In this document: positions 53,352 to 64,000 of the stretch, in pieces | How positions within the stretch are numbered: the stretch's first letter is position 1 | Layout: every line of letters begins with the position of its first letter | Origin: Auanema rhodensis | Taxonomy: Eukaryota > Nematoda > Chromadorea > Rhabditida > Rhabditidae | NCBI GenBank assembly: GCA_964057225.1 | Contig: OZ059897.1 | Coordinates: 20,026,001-20,090,000 of the forward strand | DNA: 64,000 bases | Direction of reading: 5' to 3' | Position numbers and translations under genes: made by a program | The notes under the pieces: generated by a model | Databases searched by the model: none | What the model saw: the letters and a program-made list of their open reading frames with translations, nothing else | What the model was told of the DNA's origin: nothing

Positions 53352-53702
53352 AACACAGATCGACGCAGCTTAAAAATCCGCATCGAATGCACTATACTAC
53401 ATTGAGAAACGCTTAATACAAAAATTAGTTATGATCGTTTGAAAAATGATGCATTAGTGTATGTTGAGTTTCCATGTACACTCAACATTGCTTCCAAAAA
53501 CATTTTGACAAAAATTTTTTCGAAAAATTTCAAAATAATTTAGCAAAAAGTAGATGTTTTTAGATTCCTTATTTCAAGGCAAAGACGATGGACAATGTTA
53601 TTCAACGAAAAAATTATTTCTTCAGGGTGAAAATCGAGGATATAAGTGTGAACTTATATCAGTTGATATATCGGTGCATTTTTAAGCTAGCGCAAATCTG
53701 AT
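53352..53702 (+). repeat. Chimeric monomer replacing two members of the pentamer
   Basis: By HOR order an A85/C120 monomer and then an M(A220, T266, A319) monomer are expected. Instead one 351-bp copy has the L head of the first and the tail of the second, with C85 and T120 as in the M class. The join therefore lies between about positions 56 and 85, and exactly one monomer length has been lost. The first base run is the normal AACACAG, also as in the first parent. Confidence 0.8.
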
Positions 53703-54404
53703 AACACAGATCGACGCAGCTTAAAAATCCGCATCGAATGCACTATACTACATTAAGAAACGCCTAATACAAAAATTAGTTATGATCGTTTGAAAAATGA
53801 TGCATTAGTGTATGTTGAGTTTCCATGTACACTCAACATTGCTTCCAAAAACATTTTGACAAACATTTTTTCGAAAAATTTCAAAATAATTTAGCAAAAA
53901 GTAGATGTTTTTAGATTCCTTTTTTCAAGGCAAAGACGATGGACAATGTTATTCAACGAAAAAATTAATTCTTCAGGGTGAAAATCGAGGATATAAGTGT
54001 GAACTTATATCAGTTGATATCTCGGTACATTTTTAAGCTAGCGCAAATCTGATAAAACAGATCGACGCAGCTTAAAAATCCGCATCGAATGCACTATACT
54101 ACATGGAAGAACGCTTAATACAAAAATTAGTTATGATCGTTTGAAAAATGATGCATTAGTGTATGTTGAGTTTCCATGTACACTCAACATTGCTTCCAAA
54201 AACATTTTGACAAAAATTTTTTCGAAAAATTTCAAAATAATTTAGCAAAAAGTAGATGTTTATAGATTCCTTATTTCAAGGCAAAGACGATGGACAATGT
54301 TATTCAACGAAAAAATTATTTCTTCAGGGTGAAAATCGAGGATATAAGTGTGAACTTATATCAGTTGATATATCGGTGCATTTTTAAGCTAGCGCAAATC
54401 TGAT

Positions 54405-54754
54405 AACACAGATCGACGCAGCTCAAAAATCCGTACCAATGCACTATACTATATTGAGAAACGCTTAATACAAAAATTAGTTATGATCGTTTGAAAAATG
54501 ATGCATTAGTGTATGTTGAGTTTCCATGTACACTCAACATTGCTTCCAAAAACATTTTGACAAAAATTTTTTCGAAAAATTTCAAAATAATTTAGCAAAA
54601 AGTAGATGTTTTTAGATTCCTTTTTTCAAGGCAAAGACGATGGACAATGTTATTCAACGAAAAAATTAATTCTTCAGGGTGAAAATCGAGGATATAAGTG
54701 TGAACTTATATCAGTTGATATCTCGGTACATTTTTAAGCTAGCGCAAATCTGAT
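54405..54754 (+). repeat. 350-bp monomer of the CCGTACC class, first in domain 3
   Basis: The head shows C20, CCGTACCAATG and CTATATT, one base short of the consensus. The tail has C252, G299 and A325. It follows M(A220, T266, A319) at 54054. Confidence 0.88.
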
Positions 54755-55456
54755 AACACAGATCGACGCAGCTTAAAAATCCGCATCGAATGCACTATAC
54801 TACATGGAAGAACGCTTAATACAAAAATTAGTTATGATCGTTTGAAAAATGATGCATTAGTGTATGTTGAGTTTCCATGTACACTCAACATTGCTTCCAA
54901 AAACATTTTGACAAAAATTTTTTCGAAAAATTTCAAAATAATTTAGCAAAACGTAGATGTTTTTAGATTCCTTTTTTCAAGGCAAAGACGATGGACAATG
55001 TTAATCAACGAAAAAATTATTTCTTCAGGGTGAAAATCGAGGATATAAGTGTGAACTTATATCAGTTGATATCTCGGTGCATTTTTAAGCTAGCGCAAAT
55101 CTGATAACACAGATCGACGCAGCTTAAAAATCCGCATCGAATGCACTATACTACATTGAGAAACGCTTAATACAAAAATTAGTTATGATCGTTTGAAAAA
55201 TGATGCATTAGTGTATGTTGAGTTTCCATGTACACTCAACATTGCTTCCAAAAACATTTTGACAAAAATTTTTTCGAAAAATTTCAAAATAATTTAGCAA
55301 AAAGTAGATGTTTTTAGATTCCTTTTTTCAAGGCGAAGACGATGGACAATGTTATTCAACGAAAAAATTAATTCTTCAGGGTGAAAATCGAGGATATAAG
55401 TGTGAACTTATATCAGTTGATATCTCGGTGCATTTTTAAGCTAGCGCAAAACTGAT

Positions 55457-55806
55457 AACACAGATCGACGCAGCTCAAAAATCCGTACCAATGCACTATA
55501 CTATATTGAGAAACGCTTAATACAAAAATTAGTTATGATCGTTTGAAAAATGATGCATTAGTGTATGTTGAGTTTCCATGTACACTCAACATTGCTTCCA
55601 AAAACATTTTGACAAAAATTTTTTCGAAAAATTTCAAAATAATTTAGCAAAAAGTAGATGTTTTTAGATTCCTTTTTTCAAGGCAAAGACGATGGACAAT
55701 GTTATTTAACGAAAAAATTAATTCTTCAGGGTGAAAATCGAGGATATAAGTGTAAACTTATATCAGTTGATATCTCGGTGCATTTTTAAGCTAGCGCAAA
55801 TCTGAT
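55457..55806 (+). repeat. 350-bp monomer of the CCGTACC class
   Basis: Same head as the copy at 54405, but with T252, A299 and G325, so an identical head is joined to a different tail. It is followed by a G145 monomer, an order repeated at 60369. Confidence 0.88.
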
Positions 55807-56859
55807 AACACAGATCGACGCAGCTTAAAAATCCGCATCGAATGCACTATACTACATTGAGAAACGCTTAATACAAAAATTAGTTATGATCGTTTGAAAA
55901 ATGATGCATTAGTGTATGTTGAGTTTCCATGTACACTCAACATTGCTTCCGAAAACATTTTGACAAAAATTTTTTCGAAAAATTTCAAAATAATTTAGCA
56001 AAAAGTAGATGTTTTTAGATTCCTTTTTTCAAGGCAAAGACGATGGACAATGTTATTCAACGAAAAAATTAATTCTTCAGGGTGAAAATCGAGGATATAA
56101 GTGTAAACTTATATCAGTTGATATCTCGGTGCATTTTTAAGCTAGCGCAAATCTGATAACACAGATCGACGCAGCTTAAAAATCCGCATCGAATGCACTA
56201 TACTACATTGAGAAACGCTTAATACAAAAATTAGTTATGATCGTTTGAAAAATGATGCATTAGTGTATGTTGAGTTTCCATGTACACTCAACATTGCTTC
56301 CAAAAACATTTTGACAAAAATTTTTTCGAAAAATTTCAAAATAATTTAGCAAAAAGTAGATGTTTTTAGATTCCTTTTTTCAAGGCAAAGACGATGGACA
56401 ATGTTATTCAACGAAAAAATTAATTCTTCAGGGTGAAAATCGAGGATATAAGTGTAAACTTATATCAGTTGATATCTCGGTGCATTTTTAAGCTAGCGCA
56501 AATCTGATAACACAGATCGACGCAGCTTAAAAATCCGCATCGAATGCACTATACTACATTGAGAAACGCTTAATACAAAAATTAGTTATGATCGTTTGAA
56601 AAATGATGCATTAGTGTATGTTGAGTTTCCATGTACACTCAACATTGCTTCCAAAAACATTTTGACAAAAATTTTTTCGAAAAATTTCAAAATAATTTAG
56701 CAAAAAGTAGATGTTTTTAGATTCCTTTTTTCAAGGCAAAGACGATGGACGATGTTATTCAACGAAAAAATTAATTCTTCAGGGTGAAAATCGAGGATAT
56801 AAGTGTGAACTTATATCAGTTGATATCTCGGTGCATTTTTAAGCTAGCGCAAATCTGAT

Positions 56860-57209
56860 AACACAGATCGACGCAGCTCAAAAATCCGTACCAATGCACT
56901 ATACTATATTGAGAAACGCTTAATACAAAAATTAGTTATGATCGTTTGAAAAATGATGCATTAGTGTATGTTGAGTTTCCATGTACACTCAACATTGCTT
57001 CCAAAAACATTTTGACAAAAATTTTTTCGAAAAATTTCAAAATAATTTAGCAAAAAGTAGATGTTTTTAGATTCCTTTTTTCAAGGCAAAGACGATGGAC
57101 AATGTTATTTAACGAAAAAATTAATTCTTCAGGGTGAAAATCGAGGATTTAAGTGTGAACTTATATCAGTTGATATCTCGGTACATTTTTAAGCTAGCGC
57201 AAATCTGAT
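56860..57209 (+). repeat. 350-bp monomer of the CCGTACC class with T291
   Basis: Same head again, with T252, T291, G299 and A325. It begins the first unit of the tetrameric HOR; the matching member of the second unit at 58263 has the same tail but an ordinary L head with a private C at 36. Confidence 0.88.
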
Positions 57210-59666
57210 AACACAGATCGACGCAGCTTAAAAATCCGCATCGAATGCACTATACTACATTGAGAAACGCTTAATACAAAAATTAGTTATGATCGTTTGA
57301 AAAATGATGCATTAGTGTATGTTGAGTTTCCATGTACACTCAACATTGCTTCCAAAAACATTTTGACAAAAATTTTTTCGAAAAATTTCAAAATAATTTA
57401 GCAAAAAGTAGTTGTTTTTAGATTCCTTTTTTCAAGGCGAAGACGATGGACAATGTTATTCAACGAAAAAATTAATTCTTCAGGGTGAAAATCGAGGATT
57501 TAAGTGTGAACTTATATCAGTTGATATCTCGGTACATTTTTAAGCTAGCGCAAATCTGATAACACAGATCGACGCAGCTTAAAAATCCGCATCGAATGCA
57601 CTATACTACATGGAAGAACGCTTAATACAAAAATTAGTTATGATCGTTTGAAAAATGATGCATTAGTGTATGTTGAGTTTCCATGTACACTCAACATTGC
57701 TTCCAAAAACATTTTGACAAAAATTTTTTCGAAAAATTTCAAAATAATTTAGCAAAAAGTAGATGTTTTTAGATTCCTTATTTCAAGGCAAAGACGATGG
57801 ACAATGTTATTCAACGAAAAAATTATTTCTTCAGGGTGAAAATCGAGGATATAAGTGTGAACTTATATCAGTTGATATATCGGTGCATTTTTAAGCTAGC
57901 GCACATCTGATAACACAGATCGACGCAGCTTAAAAATCCGCATCGAATGCACTATACTACATTAAGAAACGCCTAATACAAAAATTAGTTATGATCGTTT
58001 GAAAAATGATGCATTAGTGTATGTTGAGTTTCCATGTACACTCAACATTGCTTCCAAAAACATTTTGACAAAAATTTTTTCGAAAAATTTCAGAATAATT
58101 TAGCAAAAAGTAGATGTTTTTAGATTCCTTTTTTCAAGGCAAAGACGATGGACAATGTTATTCAACGAAAAAATTAATTCTTCAGGGTGAAAATCGAGGA
58201 TATAAGTGTGAACTTATATCAGTTGATATCTCGGTACATTTTTAAGCTAGCGCAAATCTGATAACACAGATCGACGCAGCTTAAAAATCCGCATCGACTG
58301 CACTATACTACATTGAGAAACGCTTAATACAAAAATTAGTTATGATCGTTTGAAAAATGATGCATTAGTGTATGTTGAGTTTCCATGTACACTCAACATT
58401 GCTTCCAAAAACATTTTGACAAAAATTTTTTCGAAAAATTTCAAAATAATTTAGCAAAAAGTAGATGTTTTTAGATTCCTTTTTTCAAGGCAAAGACGAT
58501 GGACAATGTTATTTAACGAAAAAATTAATTCTTCAGGGTGAAAATCGAGGATTTAAGTGTGAACTTATATCAGTTGATATCTCGGTACATTTTTAAGCTA
58601 GCGCAAATCTGATAACACAGATCGACGCAGCTTAAAAATCCGCATCGAATGCACTATACTACATTGAGAAACGCTTAATACAAAAATTAGTTATGATCGT
58701 TTGAAAAATGATGCATTAGTGTATGTTGAGTTTCCATGTACACTCAACATTGCTTCCAAAAACATTTTGACAAAAATTTTTTCGAAAAATTTCAAAATAA
58801 TTTAGCAAAAAGTAGTTGTTTTTAGATTCCTTTTTTCAAGGCGAAGACGATGGACAATGTTATTCAACGAAAAAATTAATTCTTCAGGGTGAAAATCGAG
58901 GATTTAAGTGTGAACTTATATCAGTTGATATCTCGGTACATTTTTAAGCTAGCGCAAATCTGATAACACAGATCGACGCAGCTTAAAAATCCGCATCGAA
59001 TGCACTATACTACATGGAAGAACGCTTAATACAAAAATTAGTTATGATCGTTTGAAAAATGATGCATTAGTGTATGTTGAGTTTCCATGTACACTCAACA
59101 TTGCTTCCAAAAACATTTTGACAAAAATTTTTTCGAAAAATTTCAAAATAATTTAGCAAAAAGTAGATGTTTTTAGATTCCTTATTTCAAGGCAAAGACG
59201 ATGGACAATGTTATTCAACGAAAAAATTATTTCTTCAGGGTGAAAATCGAGGATATAAGTGTGAACTTATATCAGTTGATATATCGGTGCATTTTTAAGC
59301 TAGCGCACATCTGATAACACAGATCGACGCAGCTTAAAAATCCGCATCGAATGCACTATACTACATTAAGAAACGCCTAATACAAAAATTAGTTATGATC
59401 GTTTGAAAAATGATGCATTAGTGTATGTTGAGTTTCCATGTACACTCAACATTGCTTCCAAAAACATTTTGACAAAAATTTTTTCGAAAAATTTCAGAAT
59501 AATTTAGCAAAAAGTAGATGTTTTTAGATTCCTTTTTTCAAGGCAAAGACGATGGACAATGTTATTCAACGAAAAAATTAATTCTTCAGGGTGAAAATCG
59601 AGGATATAAGTGTGAACTTATATCAGTTGATATCTCGGTACATTTTTAAGCTAGCGCAAATCTGAT
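56860..59666. repeat. Tetrameric HOR, units of 1403 and 1404 bp
   Basis: Unit: T252/T291 monomer, L(T203, G230, T291), M(A220, T266, A319, C344), A(G182, A325). Unit one is 56860-58262 and unit two 58263-59666. Members 2 to 4 match closely between units; member 1 differs in its head (350-bp class versus L). Members 2 to 4 return at 62474-63526, with a G145 core marker on member 2. In both that copy and unit two the next monomer is M(T266, C319). Confidence 0.83.
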
Positions 59667-60368
59667 AACACAGATCGACGCAGCTTAAAAATCCGCATCG
59701 AATGCACTATACTACATGGAAGAACGCTTAATACAAAAATTAGTTATGATCGTTTGAAAAATGATGCATTAGTGTATGTTGAGTTTCCATGTACACTCAA
59801 CATTGCTTCCAAAAACATTTTGACAAAAATTTTTTCGAAAAATTTCAAAATAATTTAGCAAAAAGTAGATGTTTTTAGATTCCTTTTTTCAAGGCAAAGA
59901 CGATGGACAATGTTATTCAACGAAAAAATTATTTCTTCAGGGTGAAAATCGAGGATATAAGTGTGAACTTATATCAGTTGATATCTCGGTGCATTTTTAA
60001 GCTAGCGCAAATCTGATAACACAGATCGACGCAGCTTAAAAATCCGTATCGAATGCACTATACTACATTGAGAAACGCTTAATACAAAAATTAGTTATGA
60101 TCGTTTGAAAAATGATGCATTAGTGTATGTTGAGTTTCCATGTACACTCAACATTGCTTCCAAAAACATTTTGACAAAAATTTTTTCGAAAAATTTCAAA
60201 ATAATTTAGCAAAAAGTAGATGTTTTTAGATTCCTTTTTTCAAGGCAAAGACGATGGACGATGTTATTCAACGAAAAAATTAATTCTTCAGGGTGAAAAT
60301 CGAGGATATAAGTGTGAACTTATATCAGTTGATATCTCGGTGCATTTTTAAGCTAGCGCAAATCTGAT

Positions 60369-60718
60369 AACACAGATCGACGCAGCTCAAAAATCCGTAC
60401 CAATGCACTATACTATATTGAGAAACGCTTAATACAAAAATTAGTTATGATCGTTTGAAAAATGATGCATTAGTGTATGTTGAGTTTCCATGTACACTCA
60501 ACATTGCTTCCAAAAACATTTTGACAAAAATTTTTTCGAAAAATTTCAAAATAATTTAGCAAAAAGTAGATGTTTTTAGATTCCTTTTTTCAAGGCAAAG
60601 ACGATGTACAATGTTATTTAACGAAAAAATTAATTCTTCAGGGTGAAAATCGAGGATATAAGTGTAAACTTATATCAGTTGATATCTCGGTGCATTTTTA
60701 AGCTAGCGCAAATCTGAT
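60369..60718 (+). repeat. 350-bp monomer of the CCGTACC class with a private change
   Basis: Head as in the other domain 3 copies, T252, A299, G325. It has a private T in GATGTACAATG near position 239. Its neighbours, L(G243) before and G145 after, match those of copies at 56860 and 55457 respectively. Confidence 0.88.
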
Positions 60719-62473
60719 AACACAGATCGACGCAGCTTAAAAATCCGCATCGAATGCACTATACTACATTGAGAAACGCTTAATACAAAAATTAGTTATG
60801 ATCGTTTGAAAAATGATGCATTAGTGTATGTTGAGTTTCCATGTACACTCAACATTGCTTCCGAAAACATTTTGACAAAAATTTTTTCGAAAAATTTCAA
60901 AATAATTTAGCAAAAAGTAGATGTTTTTAGATTCCTTTTTTCAAGGCAAAGACGATGGACAATGTTATTCAACGAAAAAATTAATTCTTCAGGGTGAAAA
61001 TCGAGGATATAAGTGTAAACTTATATCAGTTGATATCTCGGTGCATTTTTAAGCTAGCGCAAATCTGATAACACAGATCGACGCAGCTTAAAAATCCGCA
61101 TCGAATGCACTATACTACATTGAGAAACGCTTAATACAAAAATTAGTTATGATCGTTTGAAAAATGATGCATTAGTGTATGTTGAGTTTCCATGTACACT
61201 CAACATTGCTTCCAAAAACATTTTGACAAAAATTTTTTCGAAAAATTTCAAAATAATTTAGCAAAAAGTAGATGTTTTTAGATTCCTTTTTTCAAGGCAA
61301 AAACGATGGACAATGTTATTCAACGAAAAAATTAATTCTTCAGGGTGAAAATCGAGGATATAAGTGTAAACTTATATCAGTTGATATCTCGGTGCATTTT
61401 TAAGCTAGCGCAAATCTGATAACACAGATCGACGCAGCTTAAAAATCCGCATCGAATGCACTATACTACATTGAGAAACGCTTAATACAAAAATTAGTTA
61501 TGATCGTTTGAAAAATGATGCATTAGTGTATGTTGAGTTTCCATGTACACTCAACATTGCTTCCAAAAACATTTTGACAAAAATTTTTTCGAAAAATTTC
61601 AAAATAATTTAGCAAAAAGTAGATGTTTTTAGATTCCTTTTTTCAAGGCAAAGACAATGGACCATGTTATTCAACGAAAAAATTAATTCTTCAGGGTGAA
61701 AATCGAGGATATAAGTGTAAACTTATATCAGTTGATATCTCGGTGCATTTTTAAGCTAGCGCAAATCTGATAACACAGATCGACGCAGCTTAAAAATCCG
61801 CATCGAATGCACTATACTACATTGAGAAACGCTTAATACAAAAATTAGTTATGATCGTTTGAAAAATGATGCATTAGTGTATGTTGAGTTTCCATGTACA
61901 CTCAACATTGCTTCCGAAAACATTTTGACAAAAATTTTTTCGAAAAATTTCAAAATAATTTAGCAAAAAGTAGATGTTTTTAGATTCCTTTTTTCAAGGC
62001 AAAGACGATGGACAATGTTATTCAACGAAAAAATTAATTCTTCAGGGTGAAAATCGAGGATATAAGTGTAAACTTATATCAGTTGATATCTCGGTGCATT
62101 TTTAAGCTAGCGCAAATCTGATAACACAGATCGACGCAGCTTAAAAATCCGCATCGAATGCACTATACTACATTGAGAAACGCTTAATACAAAAATTAGT
62201 TATGATCGTTTGAAAAATGATGCATTAGTGTATGTTGAGTTTCCATGTACACTCAACATTGCTTCCGAAAACATTTTGACAAAAATTTTTTCGAAAAATT
62301 TCAAAATAATTTAGCAAAAAGTAGATGTTTTTAGATTCCTTTTTTCAAGGCAAAGACGATGGACAATGTTATTCAACGAAAAAATTAATTCTTCAGGGTG
62401 AAAATCGAGGATATAAGTGTAAACTTATATCAGTTGATATCTCGGTGCATTTTTAAGCTAGCGCAAATCTGAT
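60719..62473. repeat. Near-uniform run of five L monomers, three with G145
   Basis: Copies at 60719, 61070, 61421, 61772 and 62123 share L head, C252, A299 and G325. G145 (TTCCGAAAAC) is present at 60719, 61772 and 62123. Private changes are A for G at 233 in the copy at 61070 and two in the copy at 61421 near 236 and 243. The same type, with and without G145, occurs at 55807 and 56158. Confidence 0.8.
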
Positions 62474-62824
62474 AACACAGATCGACGCAGCTTAAAAATC
62501 CGCATCGAATGCACTATACTACATTGAGAAACGCTTAATACAAAAATTAGTTATGATCGTTTGAAAAATGATGCATTAGTGTATGTTGAGTTTCCATGTA
62601 CACTCAACATTGCTTCCGAAAACATTTTGACAAAAATTTTTTCGAAAAATTTCAAAATAATTTAGCAAAAAGTAGTTGTTTTTAGATTCCTTTTTTCAAG
62701 GCGAAGACGATGGACAATGTTATTCAACGAAAAAATTAATTCTTCAGGGTGAAAATCGAGGATTTAAGTGTGAACTTATATCAGTTGATATCTCGGTACA
62801 TTTTTAAGCTAGCGCAAATCTGAT
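62474..62824 (+). repeat. Chimeric monomer joining a G145 head half to a T203/T291 tail half
   Basis: The left half carries G145 as in the run just upstream. The right half carries T203, G230, T291, G299 and A325 as in the second member of the tetramer (57210, 58614), which lacks G145. The join lies between positions 145 and 203, and the following monomers continue the tetramer order, so this is the junction where a uniform run meets a tetramer copy. Confidence 0.82.
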
Positions 62825-63877
62825 AACACAGATCGACGCAGCTTAAAAATCCGCATCGAATGCACTATACTACATGGAAGAACGCTTAATACAAAAATTA
62901 GTTATGATCGTTTGAAAAATGATGCATTAGTGTATGTTGAGTTTCCATGTACACTCAACATTGCTTCCAAAAACATTTTGACAAAAATTTTTTCGAAAAA
63001 TTTCAAAATAATTTAGCAAAAAGTAGATGTTTTTAGATTCCTTATTTCAAGGCAAAGACGATGGACAATGTTATTCAACGAAAAAATTATTTCTTCAGGG
63101 TGAAAATCGAGGATATAAGTGTGAACTTATATCAGTTGATATATCGGTGCATTTTTAAGCTAGCGCACATCTGATAACACAGATCGACGCAGCTTAAAAA
63201 TCCGCATCGAATGCACTATACTACATTAAGAAACGCCTAATACAAAAATTAGTTATGATCGTTTGAAAAATGATGCATTAGTGTATGTTGAGTTTCCATG
63301 TACACTCAACATTGCTTCCAAAAACATTTTGACAAAAATTTTTTCGAAAAATTTCAGAATAATTTAGCAAAAAGTAGATGTTTTTAGATTCCTTTTTTCA
63401 AGGCAAAGACGATGGACAATGTTATTCAACGAAAAAATTAATTCTTCAGGGTGAAAATCGAGGATATAAGTGTGAACTTATATCAGTTGATATCTCGGTA
63501 CATTTTTAAGCTAGCGCAAATCTGATAACACAGATCGACGCAGCTTAAAAATCCGCATCGAATGCACTATACTACATGGAAGAACGCTTAATACAAAAAT
63601 TAGTTATGATCGTTTGAAAAATGATGCATTAGTGTATGTTGAGTTTCCATGTACACTCAACATTGCTTCCAAAAACATTTTGACAAAAATTTTTTCGAAA
63701 AATTTCAAAATAATTTAGCAAAAAGTAGATGTTTTTAGATTCCTTTTTTCAAGGCAAAGACGATGGACAATGTTATTCAACGAAAAAATTATTTCTTCAG
63801 GGTGAAAATCGAGGATATAAGTGTGAACTTATATCAGTTGATATCTCGGTGCATTTTTAAGCTAGCGCAAATCTGAT

Positions 63878-64000
63878 AACACAGATCGACGCAGCTTAAA
63901 AATCCGCATCGAATGCACTATACTACATTGAGAAACGCTTAATACAAAAATTAGTTATGATCGTTTGAAAAATGATGCATTAGTGTATGTTGAGTTTCCA
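63878..64000 (+). repeat. Partial monomer cut by the window edge
   Basis: The final 123 bases match monomer positions 1-123 with an L head. The array evidently continues past the window. Confidence 0.97.

Larger units (their letters stand above)
31591..54404. repeat. Array domain 2 (monomers 91-155): G299-rich, N and A heads appear
   Basis: From here most copies read GTGTGAAC at 296-303. G heads and the C194/A216 class are gone. N heads occur only from 34047 to 46331, and A heads begin at 36855. New markers include G183 (CAAGAT), G187/A188 (ATAGATT), A220 or C220 in the pyrimidine tract, T266 (ATTATTTC) and A319, which destroys the EcoRV site. HORs are longer than in domain 1: an eight-monomer period at 36153-41417, pentamers at 41067-44576 and 47736-53351, and dimers at 44928-47735. 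The change of dominant classes suggests a separate homogenisation history from domain 1. Confidence 0.78.
1..64000. repeat. Satellite DNA array, 351-bp monomer, 182 full copies plus a partial
   Basis: The same 351-bp unit repeats head to tail from the first base to the last. The anchor AACACAGATC recurs at 1, 351, 702, 1053 and so on, and I followed it through all 183 starts. All copies lie in one orientation. Neighbouring copies differ at only a few positions, mostly shared class markers. Composition is about 31% GC by my count of the consensus. No unrelated sequence interrupts the array. Arrays like this typically form centromeric or pericentromeric heterochromatin in eukaryotes; that role is inferred from structure. 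I do not recognise the family by name. Confidence 0.98.
54405..64000. repeat. Array domain 3 (monomers 156-183): 350-bp class, G145, T203, T291 markers
   Basis: This domain opens with a 350-bp monomer of the GCTCAAAAATCCGTACC type, which recurs at 55457, 56860 and 60369. Other domain-specific markers are G145 (TTCCGAAAAC), T203 (GTAGTTGT), T291 (GGATTTAAG) and C344 (GCACATCTG). M heads with A220, T266 and A319, and A heads with G182, continue from domain 2. A tetrameric HOR covers 56860-59666 and reappears in part at 62474-63526. A nearly uniform run of single monomers lies at 60719-62473. Confidence 0.75.

Noticed and set aside
1-64000. CRISPR array or other repeat-spacer system
   Set aside because: The repeat unit is 351 bp with no unique spacers; all sequence between anchor motifs is itself repeated. 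No cas-like gene is present.

Overview
The whole window is one uninterrupted array of a single tandem satellite DNA family. The monomer is 351 bp, about 31% GC by my count of the consensus, and every copy runs head to tail in the same orientation. Taking the motif AACACAGATC as monomer position 1, there are 182 complete monomers plus a 123-bp partial at the right edge. I see no gene, RNA gene, transposon, CRISPR array or unrelated DNA. The four frames of 63 codons that can be read are one recurrent T-to-C change removing a stop codon inside the satellite.

This is the pattern of eukaryotic constitutive heterochromatin (centromere or pericentromere). The AT-rich, roughly two-nucleosome-long monomer would suit an insect or other invertebrate, but I do not recognise the family and the host assignment is a weak inference. 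Monomer starts follow a simple rule: 1, 351, then every 351 bp, with one 352-bp copy at 19656 and 350-bp copies at 1, 33346, 54405, 55457, 56860 and 60369.

Linked single-base variants divide the monomers into classes. Heads (monomer positions 43-62) are called here L (TTGAG at 51-55), G (TTGGG), M (TGGAAG), N (TAGAAG with G at 43) and A (TTAAG with C at 62). Bodies and tails are marked by bases at 85, 120, 145, 182-188, 194, 203, 210, 216, 220, 224, 230, 252, 253, 261, 266, 291, 299, 319 and 325. Mapping the classes shows three domains. Domain 1 (1-31590) has L, M and G heads, mostly A299/G325, and class C194/A216. Domain 2 (31591-54404) lacks G, gains N and A, and is mostly G299. Domain 3 (54405-64000) carries 350-bp monomers, G145, T203 and T291.

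Within the domains, short higher-order repeats (HORs) of 2, 3, 4, 5 and 8 monomers rise and fade. They include pentamers at 8424-14039, 41067-44576 and 47736-53351, an eight-monomer period at 36153-41417 and a tetramer at 56860-59666. Chimeric monomers mark past crossover or conversion points. The region from about monomer position 57 to 189 is almost invariant in domain 1, while the flanks carry nearly all class markers. This core contains two inverted repeats, and a third lies at 288-309. The most interesting content is therefore the layered homogenisation history and the conserved core, not any coding system.
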